Below are positions 57,217 to 64,000 of a DNA stretch of 64,000 nt, in pieces. Source of the DNA: Akkermansia sp. (GTDB taxonomy: Bacteria; Verrucomicrobiota; Verrucomicrobiia; Verrucomicrobiales; Akkermansiaceae); assembly GCA_017521405.1 (NCBI GenBank), contig JAFXCP010000021.1, positions 1 to 64,000 of the forward strand, in the 5' to 3' direction. Within the stretch, counting starts at the first letter, position 1, and each line of letters opens with the position of its first letter. The notes below the pieces were generated by a model, which was given only the letters and a program-made list of their open reading frames with translations, had not been told where the DNA came from and did not search any database. The translations under genes and the position numbers were made by a program.

Positions 57217-57642
57217 CTATTCCTCCGCTGCATAAAGCCGGCGTTCTTCCTCCTCATCCGCTTGCGGCTCCACCAATCCTCGCAGCACCTGCACCACATC
57301 CGGAGCCAAGGCGGCAGCATCCTCCTTGCTCAACAGCCCGGCCACAGCCTTAAGCACACTCCCCAGAGCACTTACACGCTGAGCATCGTCCATATTCTCC
57401 CATCCCGGTTGCCAGCAATCGCAACCAAAGTCCGGCAGCGTTACCCGGCACATCAACACCTTATCCGAATCATCGTTAAACACTAAATCAATATGAGATG
57501 CCAACTGGTCCGTCAACTTATTCTTCCCGGAAAGAATAAGGCTCAACGTCACAGGATGAATGCACAAACGCTGTGCCAACTCACGCTGAGTCCAACCTCG
57601 TCTTGCCAATGCTGCTCTAATCTCCGGCACATTCATGACCAT
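57217..57642 (-). CDS. XRE-family helix-turn-helix regulator
   Basis: A 141-residue protein with an N-terminal Cro/CI-type HTH (about 5-55): EIRAALARRGWTQRELAQRL with recognition helix HPVTLSLILSGKNKL. The C-terminal part (about 75-141) is acidic and has no assigned domain. It sits between the giant surface-protein gene and the GH123-like gene, all on the minus strand, and ends at its own terminator, so it is a separate unit. Targets are unknown. A second Met two codons in is equally possible as the start. Confidence 0.75.
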   Translation of the reverse strand: MVMNVPEIRAALARRGWTQRELAQRLCIHPVTLSLILSGKNKLTDQLASHIDLVFNDDSDKVLMCRVTLPDFGCDCWQPGWENMDDAQRVSALGSVLKAVAGLLSKEDAAALAPDVVQVLRGLVEPQADEEEERRLYAAEE

Positions 57643-58071
57643 TAGTCTATCGCATTTCCCCGCATCGTCAAGGCAGAAAACGCATTCACCCCATAATTAC
57701 AACAAGATTTTTACGCAGAAATCTCATAAAGCGGTAAAAAATTGCAAAGCAATTCGCTATTCCTCCTCCATTTCGCTGCGTCACTGCTCACCGCACTCTC
57801 TGCAAAAAACAAAACAAGAGGTAAAGCACTGCTCCCTTTCCAAAAAAAATTCGGTATTTTTCCTGTTTGCCGGACCATGCAGCGAATCATGAGCAAGGAT
57901 GCGTCCCGATGTCCCATTTCTGACTGTGTTCCGACAAGTTGCGAAAGAATGCGGCATGATATGGTGCAAACGCGAAGCTTTCCTGTTTGAGAAGTGCAGA
58001 GAGCTAATAAGCATCTAAGGAGTGACAACGGATAACGAAGCGTTTCCTCGTATCTGTCGCGTTTAGCTGAA
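57643..58071. other. Intergenic stretch with no recognised gene
   Basis: About 430 bases between the XRE-type gene and the terminator of the GH123-like gene. It is AT-rich in parts and contains only short frames without domain content or coding-like composition. No stem-loop or repeat stood out. It may contain the XRE-type gene's promoter, but no clear boxes were found. Confidence 0.5.
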
Positions 58072-58076
58072 AGAAA

Positions 58077-58106
58077 AGCCATTACTCCCGCTTAGGAGCA
58101 ATGGCT
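58077..58106 (-). terminator. Intrinsic terminator of the GH123-like gene
   Basis: On the minus strand AGCCATTGCTCC pairs with GGAGTAATGGCT with one mismatch, followed by TTTTCTTTC. It lies 33 bases after the stop codon. Confidence 0.7.
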
Positions 58107-58138
58107 ATTGAAACATATCGGGATTAAGCAGCCTTTTA

Positions 58139-59878
58139 TTATTTCTTGAGCTTATTCAATGCGGTAAGTGTTTCCTCAATAATGCTGCGAGCAATCTTAA
58201 CATCCTCCGCATGCTCTCTCAAAGAACTACGCTCTACCGTGAAAATTGCAGCCAAACGCGTGTCCATGTTATCGATGATGAGCGCTGCTTCAGAAGATGA
58301 TGATGCTTGTTCACGCAGCTGATTTATCTTCTCATATTCCTCAATACCATCGCGAAGCCGCTCGAAACGAATGGAGGAGCGATTACCGGGATACACGAGG
58401 AAACAATCACCCGCAGTCCAGTAACCAAAGTTCGTTGATTGCAGCGGGTTGCGATTCCATGCATTATATGCCCAGCGTAAAAAACCGTCCAAATGATTGG
58501 CTGCAGCGAAAAAACCCAGCCATTCAGCCTCTGCCGGAGCAGAGGTTGTATAGGTATTCGGCACAAGCGGCTGCATACACACGTAGAATGTGGTAATCTT
58601 GCCTGCATCCTTACGTTCGTTCAACAGAGAGCCAAGAGCGGTTCCGGCGTGGGTAATCACAGGTGAAATATTGTAAACCTCGCGGGTGAGTTCGGAGGGC
58701 TTATCCACCGCCGAAGCGATGCGGAATAATGGAGCATTCTCACCAACCAGTCGCATGGCTTCCCGAACCATGTGGTCGGGGCGTTCATCAATGGCGACAC
58801 AAGTCTTTTCCGCCCAGCCTTTCTCCTGCATGTGGCGGTGAAAATCGCGTAGGAAAGGAGCCCACATAGCCTCAAACTCCGGCTTACCTGGCTCGGCCTT
58901 AACCTCCGCCATCTCTCCGCTTTCCTCATCGTAGTATTTAATACTCAGATGCCAAGGCAGCATAGAATAGCAGCTTATCTGTTCGCGAATACCTATTTCA
59001 TCGTGCATGAAATGAAGCCACTTATCCAGTATGCTGTAATCGTAGCGCATTACCCCATCCTTGCCGCGTACCCAGCGTACCATAGAGGGGTACCAATCAT
59101 AAGTCTGGGCATTCCATGCTTCATCCAGCAGGGTGCAAGTAATACACTTCTGCCCTGCTTCCGCAAGGCGCTTCATGAGCGGACGCATGATGTTAAAATG
59201 CTCTGTGCTCCATGGTTCCACATCGTGCCAGCGAGCCACAGAATACGGATATTGCCACAAATCGAGATGTATCTTCCAGTCCTTGGATTCTCGGAGCGTA
59301 GCGGGCAACACTTCCAGCGTAACCTGCTGCACGACAGGTTTACAACCGGGGGCTGATACAGTAATTGTTCCCCGGTATGCACCGGGTACGGCATCCTGTG
59401 GTACATCAATCTCATACCAAATGGGGCGGTGCGCTCCGGCTGCGTGAAGACACTCACTCTCGCCGCCAATGATATCTGCCGTAATGCGCTTCTCCGCTTG
59501 TGTATAACGCATCATGCTGACTGTGGCGGCAATTTCATGATTTCCCATGCGCAGGTGCGAGCAGCTCACGCGCAGCCTGGTCTGAGCATACCCCGTGTAA
59601 ACAGCAAACTGGCAAGAGCTGCGCTCACCGCGCCATGCTTTCAGTGTTACTTCAGCCGGAGCATAGTCCTCATCAAAAGGATATGGGCTGCCCACAAATA
59701 AGCGTTTATCCGAAACAGCAGCTATCTTTAGCTCTGTCGCTTTCGGATAAATACCATTGATATGGTATGCTGTTGCATCATAGTGCGGATGCCTGTCTGC
59801 CGGATCTTGAGCTATGGCAAGTAAGCCCGCAAGCAGCGTGGCACTTACTACCTGTAAAAAACTCTTGCGAAAAAACAT
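58139..59878 (-). CDS. GH123-like (DUF4091) beta-N-acetylgalactosaminidase candidate
   Basis: A protein of about 579 residues with a signal sequence from the ATG at 59878 (MFFRKSFLQVVSATLLAGLL), preceded by an AGAGGGG ribosome-binding site. The frame extends to 59971 without better signals. A beta-sandwich N-terminal region (about 30-210) leads to a barrel containing CVAIDERPDHM, whose adjacent Asp-Glu pair matches the GH123 catalytic residues, and later FLRWAYNAWNRNPL and a final coil-rich helix. GH123 enzymes release GalNAc from glycolipids and mucin-type chains. It diverges from the sialidase gene, which would first expose such sugars. Confidence 0.75.
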   Translation of the reverse strand: MFFRKSFLQVVSATLLAGLLAIAQDPADRHPHYDATAYHINGIYPKATELKIAAVSDKRLFVGSPYPFDEDYAPAEVTLKAWRGERSSCQFAVYTGYAQTRLRVSCSHLRMGNHEIAATVSMMRYTQAEKRITADIIGGESECLHAAGAHRPIWYEIDVPQDAVPGAYRGTITVSAPGCKPVVQQVTLEVLPATLRESKDWKIHLDLWQYPYSVARWHDVEPWSTEHFNIMRPLMKRLAEAGQKCITCTLLDEAWNAQTYDWYPSMVRWVRGKDGVMRYDYSILDKWLHFMHDEIGIREQISCYSMLPWHLSIKYYDEESGEMAEVKAEPGKPEFEAMWAPFLRDFHRHMQEKGWAEKTCVAIDERPDHMVREAMRLVGENAPLFRIASAVDKPSELTREVYNISPVITHAGTALGSLLNERKDAGKITTFYVCMQPLVPNTYTTSAPAEAEWLGFFAAANHLDGFLRWAYNAWNRNPLQSTNFGYWTAGDCFLVYPGNRSSIRFERLRDGIEEYEKINQLREQASSSSEAALIIDNMDTRLAAIFTVERSSLREHAEDVKIARSIIEETLTALNKLKK

Positions 59879-60005
59879 ACCCCTCTTATACCACATTCCA
59901 TTATTGAAAAAAAGAGCGAAATGCGTCCAGCATGCCTCGCATTTCCTCCAAGCTTTCCCATGCGTGCCCACGTGCGCGTTGTATTGCCAACTTCCTCGTT
60001 TTGTC

Positions 60006-60033
60006 TTGAAAAAAAATAAGAGAAGTGTAGAAT
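60006..60033 (+). promoter_or_regulatory. Possible promoter of the sialidase gene
   Basis: TTGAAA (60006-60011) and TAGAAT (60028-60033) are 16 bases apart. Transcription would begin next to the ATG at 60041, giving a leaderless mRNA. The alternative ATG at 60032 lies inside the -10 box. Confidence 0.45.
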
Positions 60034-60040
60034 GCTTGGT

Positions 60041-62092
60041 ATGTACTGCAAATATCTATTAGCATTGCTGTTGTGTGGACTTTCCGGTGCCACCGAAAGC
60101 TTTGAGTCTCTGCCAACAGGAGACTTGAGTACTCAGCCTGTCGAGTATGGCTCGGTTACAGCGCAGCCCGGTCACGCAGTTGTATTACAAAAACTCGCAC
60201 GAACAGGTAAAAAATCGCTCCATATCCAAGGCGGCAAAAATCGGTCTGTTCGCCTCCAATTATCTAGCCCAACCACCGACACCGCTCAATTCTCCCTCTA
60301 CCTACAACGCTGGACGAACAACGGAAACTTTGACTTTCGAATACTGGCAGAAACTGCTGAGGGCTCCGTGGAGGTGGCGCGTGAGCAAAAACTGCGGGCG
60401 GGTGGCTACAATGCATCTCTGCAAGCCATTCTCCCCACAGGTACAGCAGCTGTACTTCTCGTCTGCACAAGTGCAGAAAAAGGCGGGGCTTTGGTGGATG
60501 ATATAGAGTTCTATACCGGAGCTATGAAGCTGGTTTCCGCAGAATGTGTGTCCCCCGGGCCTCAGCCCCTGCTTAAGCGTGCGCCCATCAATGCTGTGTT
60601 CAGTTACCGTATGCAGACAATGGGTGCTGCTCAGCCTCTCGCGGTCAATTGCGTGAAACTCAAAATAAGCCCTTCCAATGCAGTGGATGAAGTAACCATC
60701 CGCACGGGCAAACCGGACCGCTCAATCGATGGCACCATCGGTCTCAAATTCCGTCCCGGAAAGGTATATGGCAAAGCCCAACCCTCTGCAGACGGCACGG
60801 TAACAATACCTTGCTCCGGCATGCTGAACCCCGGCGAAACAGAGCTGTGGGTAGATGCCCGCCCCTCGGCACACACACAAGTGGGAGACTCAATTACCTT
60901 TGAACCTGCCGGAATTGAAATTGCAGGACAGCTTTACGCCGCTCAGGGGAAGCCTATAACTCAGCGTGTAGGCTACTTGCTCGCCGTGCCGGATGCCAAA
61001 GTAGCAAGCCCCATTACCGGAGAGAATCGGGCATGTATCACCTACCGCATACCGGGAATAATTCGCACCACGAACGGCACACTGCTGGCTTGTTTCGATG
61101 CCCGCTATGAGAACCACCTCGACCTCAGCTCAGACATAGACGTAGCAGTAGTACGTTCTGAAGACGGCGGGCGCACTTGGACAGAACCCATTGTGGCTAT
61201 GGATGCAGGACCCGGCAAAGGCAACGGCTGCGGTGACCCTTGTATTCTTCAAGACACCACCACCGGGCGCATCTGGCTGCAGGCACTTGCCGTTCATTTC
61301 GACCGCAACCCCTGCCTACTGCGTTCTCGCCCCGGCTATGCACCGCAGGATACAGGACAATGGGAAATGGTGTACAGCGATGACGATGGCAAAACCTGGA
61401 GCAGCAATATCAATATAACCCGCCAAATCAAACAGCCCCAATGGACAACAATCCTCGCCGGCCCCGGGTGCGGCATTTGCACAAGCAAGGGAGTCATCGT
61501 ATTCCCCGCTCAAATATGGGACATGAAAGCTCGCCCTGCTTGCAGAAGCACCATCTGCTACTCCACCGACCATGGTAAAAGCTGGCATTATGGCACCGGG
61601 GTTCCCTTCAGGACCTCTGAATGCCAGGTAGTGGAGCTGAATGATGGAGCACTCATGCTCACCTGCCGCAACGAAACGTTCCAAGGCAAGCGAGCTGTTT
61701 ACATTACTCACGATCTTGGCAAAACCTGGCACCCCCACTCCACACACACCAAAGTACTGAACGATCCGGCATGCCAAGCCTCTCTCATCGCAATCAACAG
61801 CAAAAAATATGGTCGGGTATTGCTCTTCTCACATCCGAACTCCAAACCCAAGCTGCGCAATCACATGACGGTGCATGCCTCCACCGATGATGGCAAAACC
61901 TGGAATGACGGGCTGGTGTACGATGTACGCGAATGCTGGGGCTACTCCTGTATCGCCCCCATCGATGACGAAACAATCGGTATCATTTACGAACCAGCCC
62001 ATGCAAGCGAAACCAACGATTACCACGGCATGGGCTTCCTGCGTATCCCTCTTAGTGAGGTAATGAACGCACGCCCTCAGGCACAGAAATAA
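60041..62092 (+). CDS. Exo-alpha-sialidase (GH33)
   Basis: A protein of about 683 residues with a signal peptide (YCKYLLALLLCGLSGA). Residues 20-310 form beta-sandwich domains typical of larger sialidases, then the GH33 propeller with YRIPGI (about 338-343) as the Arg-binding motif and five Asp boxes: SEDGGRTW, SDDDGKTW, STDHGKSW, THDLGKTW and STDDGKTW. All propeller features seem intact. It releases terminal sialic acid from mucin and other glycans in the periplasm or outside the cell. An ATG at 60032 is also in frame; the promoter favours 60041. A strong terminator follows. Confidence 0.92.
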   Translation: MYCKYLLALLLCGLSGATESFESLPTGDLSTQPVEYGSVTAQPGHAVVLQKLARTGKKSLHIQGGKNRSVRLQLSSPTTDTAQFSLYLQRWTNNGNFDFRILAETAEGSVEVAREQKLRAGGYNASLQAILPTGTAAVLLVCTSAEKGGALVDDIEFYTGAMKLVSAECVSPGPQPLLKRAPINAVFSYRMQTMGAAQPLAVNCVKLKISPSNAVDEVTIRTGKPDRSIDGTIGLKFRPGKVYGKAQPSADGTVTIPCSGMLNPGETELWVDARPSAHTQVGDSITFEPAGIEIAGQLYAAQGKPITQRVGYLLAVPDAKVASPITGENRACITYRIPGIIRTTNGTLLACFDARYENHLDLSSDIDVAVVRSEDGGRTWTEPIVAMDAGPGKGNGCGDPCILQDTTTGRIWLQALAVHFDRNPCLLRSRPGYAPQDTGQWEMVYSDDDGKTWSSNINITRQIKQPQWTTILAGPGCGICTSKGVIVFPAQIWDMKARPACRSTICYSTDHGKSWHYGTGVPFRTSECQVVELNDGALMLTCRNETFQGKRAVYITHDLGKTWHPHSTHTKVLNDPACQASLIAINSKKYGRVLLFSHPNSKPKLRNHMTVHASTDDGKTWNDGLVYDVRECWGYSCIAPIDDETIGIIYEPAHASETNDYHGMGFLRIPLSEVMNARPQAQK

Positions 62093-62117
62093 CCCCGCTT
62101 AACATCATCTGTTGCAG

Positions 62118-62150
62118 CAGCCGCCTCATCTTCCGGGGCGGCTGTTTTTT
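62118..62150 (+). terminator. Intrinsic terminator of the sialidase gene
   Basis: CAGCCGCC and GGCGGCTG form an 8-bp stem followed by six T, 26 bases after the stop codon. Confidence 0.88.
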
Positions 62151-62251
62151 CATTATGGCAGCAATTGGAGCATTGGACGATGCATAGCAAAAAGATGGCA
62201 CTTCGTTATGCAGTGTGGGCATACCCCATTCCCGGAGTAGAAAAAGGCGTC

Positions 62252-62520
62252 AATTTTGGGCTCTTCTGCAATAATTGTGGAAGAGCCAAATATTCAAGAA
62301 ACTGGGGCGAACGATTAGGCAATGGTTTGAACCCATCATCCGTATGTGGAGGTTCTCAAAGAGCAATGGAATCACGGAGGTTTTCCACCGAAAAATGAAA
62401 TTAATTCAACACCGCGCTTATGGCTATCGCAACTTCCAAAATTACCGGTTAAGAGTGTTAATTGAATGTGGGCACGTTGTGATATGAAAATTCAAATTCC
62501 ACAAAAATTGGGCTTGATCC
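62252..62520 (+). mobile_element. Internally deleted ISL3-like element
   Basis: Its left end (62252-62282) is nearly identical to the ISL3 end at 536-566. Directly after it come bases coding the last 70 or so residues of an ISL3 transposase. The far end (62497-62520) begins TTCCACAA, as expected of an imperfect inverted repeat. Almost the whole transposase is missing, so the element could move only with a transposase from elsewhere. A 14-base direct repeat, AAAATTGGGCTTGA, occurs at 62504 and again at 62531. Confidence 0.6.
62275..62487 (+). pseudogene. ISL3 transposase C-terminal remnant
   Basis: The frame gives RQWFEPIIRMWRFSKSNGIT, then EVFHRKMKLIQHRAYGYRNF and QNYRLRVLIECGHV, the C-terminal pattern of ISL3-family transposases. 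A TAA stop lies directly upstream, and the catalytic domain is absent. It belongs to the element at 62252-62520. Confidence 0.75.
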
Positions 62521-62559
62521 GCTTGACCCCAAAATTGGGCTTGACCCAAAAATGAAACA

Positions 62560-62588
62560 GGCGGTAGATTCACGAAAAATCTACCGCC
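62560..62588. other. Perfect 11-bp stem-loop
   Basis: GGCGGTAGATT and AATCTACCGCC pair perfectly around CACGAAA. There is no T-run on the plus side, and it lies in non-coding DNA past the ISL3 remnant. Its role is unclear; it may be a terminator or part of a small mobile repeat. Confidence 0.55.
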
Positions 62589-62852
62589 CATTTGTGAAAG
62601 TGGCGTTAACGAGCCATCAGCTTGGGAAAATTGAGCCCGGAATTCGTTTTTTTCGTTTTTCCTACGTTCAGCCCAAGCAAATATGGAATCACATTATAAT
62701 ATATTGGATAAAACGTTTTATGAAATCCGCTTCGCAATTCAGGAGAATCTCACATCGCTTGTAAGAGGTCATGGCAAATGAAATACAGCATTCTCGTGGG
62801 TACTGTTACCTTATAATGGAGCAACATGCCAAAATAGTTCCGTTTAGAGCAC
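62589..62852. other. Intergenic stretch with no recognised gene
   Basis: About 260 AT-rich bases between the stem-loop and the promoter of the small hydrophobic peptide. A frame of 70 codons (62552-62764) crosses it but shows no domain and starts inside the stem-loop. Nothing else stands out. Confidence 0.5.
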
Positions 62853-62881
62853 TTGAAAGAGGAATTCCTATCTGGTAGAAT
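62853..62881 (+). promoter_or_regulatory. Sigma-70 promoter of the small-peptide transcript
   Basis: TTGAAA (62853-62858) and TAGAAT (62876-62881) are 17 bases apart. The start of transcription would be near 62888. Confidence 0.65.
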
Positions 62882-62887
62882 ACAGCT

Positions 62888-63024
62888 GCTCTTCCGCTAT
62901 CAGTTCGGCTGGTAGGTGGCCACGTCACCTATCGGCGGAGAGTAACCAGTCCTGTCCGCTAAAGGGACGTGTCCGCAAGGGTACGGAACAGCAGTTGAAC
63001 CAGACTGGAGGAGATTAACACGAA
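62888..63024 (+). ncRNA. Structured leader of the small-peptide mRNA
   Basis: About 137 bases with several stems. An 11-bp stem joins 62908-62918 to 62926-62936. GTCC/GGAC and CCG/CGG hairpins follow. A long-range pairing of CCAGTC (62946-62951) with GACTGG (63003-63008) ends right at the GGAGGAG ribosome-binding site. The fold could hide or expose that site, as in type I toxin mRNAs. Boundaries are inferred from the promoter. Confidence 0.5.
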
Positions 63025-63096
63025 ATGTCTGTAGTATCGTGGATCGAGCTCATTGTGCTGATTGTACAAATAGTGATATTTGTCGTGAAGCTCTAA
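63025..63096 (+). CDS. 23-residue hydrophobic membrane peptide, type I toxin-like
   Basis: The peptide has a short polar start (MSVVSWIE) and a hydrophobic body (LIVLIVQIVIFVV) ending in Lys-Leu, enough for one membrane helix. A strong ribosome-binding site GGAGGAG lies about 12 bases upstream. The frame sits in a complete small transcription unit: promoter at 62853, structured leader, and a terminator eight bases after the stop. Single-helix peptides of this size with long structured leaders are typical of type I toxins and holin-like toxins. Identity with a known family is not established. It could also be a short regulatory membrane peptide. Confidence 0.6.
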   Translation: MSVVSWIELIVLIVQIVIFVVKL

Positions 63097-63103
63097 TGGC
63101 TCA

Positions 63104-63145
63104 GCGCAGTTGGGCTCGCCACCCAGCTGCGCACCTTCTTTTTAG
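63104..63145 (+). terminator. Intrinsic terminator of the small-peptide transcript
   Basis: GCGCAGTTGGG pairs with CCCAGCTGCGC (one G-U pair) around a 7-base loop, followed by T-rich sequence. Confidence 0.82.
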
Positions 63146-63175
63146 TTTTTTTGAGTTTATACTTTTAGTAAAAGC

Positions 63176-63203
63176 TTGACAACAGCGTTAATTTTAGTAT
63201 CAT
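63176..63203 (+). promoter_or_regulatory. Sigma-70 promoter of a possible small RNA
   Basis: A perfect TTGACA (63176-63181) and TATCAT (63198-63203) are 16 bases apart. Confidence 0.6.
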
Positions 63204-63209
63204 TTCCTC

Positions 63210-63292
63210 AGAAATCCACTACAGACAGTGTGACATTTCCAAGTTTCCGGAGCTTTCCCAACGGCGTAAAGGGAAAGCTCCGCTTCTTTTTT
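63210..63292 (+). ncRNA. Possible small RNA of about 80 bases
   Basis: The promoter at 63176 and an intrinsic terminator at 63248-63292 (12-bp perfect stem, CGGAGCTTTCCC with GGGAAAGCTCCG, then CTTCTTTTTTC) bracket about 80 bases with no open frame. This would make a short RNA with a single-stranded 5' part of about 38 bases. It lies 65 bases past the hydrophobic-peptide unit and could regulate it or the fragment downstream; it might alternatively be a leader attenuator. Confidence 0.45.
63248..63292 (+). terminator. Intrinsic terminator of the possible small RNA
   Basis: A 12-bp perfect stem with an 11-base loop, followed by GCTTCTTTTTT. Confidence 0.8.
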
Positions 63293-63300
63293 CGTCTTAA

Positions 63301-63501
63301 CCGAATCAGATAGTCATCATCGAGACCAAGGGCGACCATCTGGCCAATGAGGAGACGCTGGCCAAGCTGCACTTGGGCAGAGCGTGGCAGGAACAAGCCG
63401 GGCCGGGGTATCGCTATTTCCTCGTGTTCCAAGACAAGGATATCAGCATGAACGGGGCGTACCCCATGAGCGAGTTCCTCAAGATTCCGGCCGAACTGTA
63501 A
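63301..63501 (+). pseudogene. Type III restriction-enzyme Res subunit, C-terminal fragment
   Basis: After an in-frame TAA the frame reads IVIIETKGDHLANEETLAKL, then HLGRAWQEQAGPGYRYFLVF and ends SEFLKIPAEL with a TAA. The ETKG motif with surrounding hydrophobic strand is the end of the PD-(D/E)XK-like nuclease domain of type III Res or related helicase-nucleases. Only about 66 residues remain, with no start. It is the debris of a second restriction system. Confidence 0.6.
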
Positions 63502-63647
63502 CCAACGCACAAAACACCACTTTGCACCACATGACCCGCACCCGGCAGACCAAGAGCTCCACTTCGAGCGCATCCTCCCCTTGCAGCCAGTTTTTGAGCC
63601 ATCTGCAACAAAAATGCAGGAAACTCGCAACAAAATGCCCGCCGCGC

Positions 63648-63676
63648 TTGAACAGAAGGGCGGGAATTGATATAAT
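63648..63676 (+). promoter_or_regulatory. Sigma-70 promoter of the final membrane-protein gene
   Basis: TTGAAC (63648-63653) and a perfect TATAAT (63671-63676) are 17 bases apart, about 27 bases before the ATG at 63703. Confidence 0.7.
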
Positions 63677-63702
63677 GCCCCGTAACAGATACACGCTTAG
63701 TT

Positions 63703-64000
63703 ATGACCATGCCCGCAGCCTCCTTGCCTTCGACGAAAGACTCATGTCGCCGATCCTGGCTTCTTATCAGCGGTGTATGGCTGGGACTCAATGCTCTCGT
63801 GCATCTGTTCTTGTTCCCCTTTTTGCTGTATACGGGCTTGTGCACGCTGTTGATGCCGTTTTCCCTGTGGATTCTTTCTTCCCTGACCACCAGCACCAGA
63901 ACTTACGCGCTGCTGAACATCCCACTCATGCTTTACACACTGGCGTGGTGGTTCACCACCCCTTTGATGGGCTGTTGGTTTACCCTGCTGTGGCTCCCCT
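63703..64000 (+). CDS. Membrane protein, partial at window end
   Basis: The ATG at 63703 opens a frame that runs off the right edge (about 99 residues visible). After a short polar start come three hydrophobic segments: WLLISGVWLGLNALVHLFLF, LCTLLMPFSLWILSS and a final stretch rich in Leu, Trp and Phe. A second Met two codons on is also possible. No family is recognised. The promoter just upstream suggests it is the first gene of its transcript. Confidence 0.65.
   Translation, partial: MTMPAASLPSTKDSCRRSWLLISGVWLGLNALVHLFLFPFLLYTGLCTLLMPFSLWILSSLTTSTRTYALLNIPLMLYTLAWWFTTPLMGCWFTLLWLP

Noticed and set aside
1..62520. Composite transposon flanked by the two ISL3 copies
   Set aside because: The copies are defective, 62 kb apart, and the span includes core genes such as nusA and infB, so movement as one unit is not credible.
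62552..62764. 70-codon frame after the ISL3 remnant
   Set aside because: It begins inside a perfect stem-loop region, lacks a ribosome-binding site and shows no known motif.
63208..63633. Minus-strand frame of 141 codons across the right-edge fragments
   Set aside because: It opposes the Res-like fragment, whose plus-strand reading has a recognisable motif, and shows no domain itself.

Overview
The window looks like chromosome of a mucin-associated member of the Verrucomicrobiota, most likely Akkermansiaceae. The clearest marker is the PEP-CTERM tail of a 2,989-residue surface protein, a short Val-Pro-Glu-Pro motif, hydrophobic segment and arginine run of the kind abundant in Akkermansia. 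Supporting signs are a GH33 sialidase, a GH123-like hexosaminidase, a formylglycine sulfatase and a eukaryotic-type glycogen branching enzyme. All identifications come from reading motifs; no database search was run.

Positions 1-19,200 form a defence island read right to left. Its core is three tightly packed genes: a 1,751-aa DEAD/H helicase with a DUF1998-like C-terminus, a 931-aa SNF2-type helicase and a 1,316-aa Eco57I/PglX-like adenine methyltransferase. This set resembles class 1 DISARM, with DrmA- and DrmB-like parts in one chain and no phospholipase-D gene visible. Downstream lie a DUF2971 protein, a DinD-like protein with a winged-helix tail behind a 38-bp perfect palindrome, a DarG/DarT toxin-antitoxin pair in reversed order, and an intact HNH nuclease gene. 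Truncated copies of the HNH gene's start lie just downstream of the DUF2971 and DinD genes, suggesting serial cassette insertion at one hotspot. A YolD-like gene and an AlbA_2 remnant mark the right edge, and a broken ISL3-type transposase the left.

Positions 19,237-38,073 hold mostly ordinary genes: two coupled ABC half-transporters, a lipoprotein, a YwaF-like membrane protein, an orphan tyrosine recombinase, a CPA2-type antiporter with a coupled small membrane protein, a HAD phosphatase, a Trk/Ktr potassium system, an EamA exporter, glgB, a sulfatase, an MntP-like exporter and a lipoprotein. Positions 38,279-48,024 carry the information-processing block rpsP, nusA-infB-rbfA, then a giant AsmA-like protein and cardiolipin synthase.

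Positions 48,090-57,059 encode one giant protein with an S6 (IgA-protease/SPATE-like) peptidase at the N-terminus, a very long beta-strand-repeat stalk and a PEP-CTERM tail instead of an autotransporter barrel. After an XRE regulator come divergent GH123-like and GH33 genes. The last 1.7 kb is a second patchwork: an internally deleted ISL3 element, a compact transcription unit for a 23-residue hydrophobic peptide behind a structured leader, a possible small RNA, a type III restriction-subunit remnant and the start of a membrane protein.
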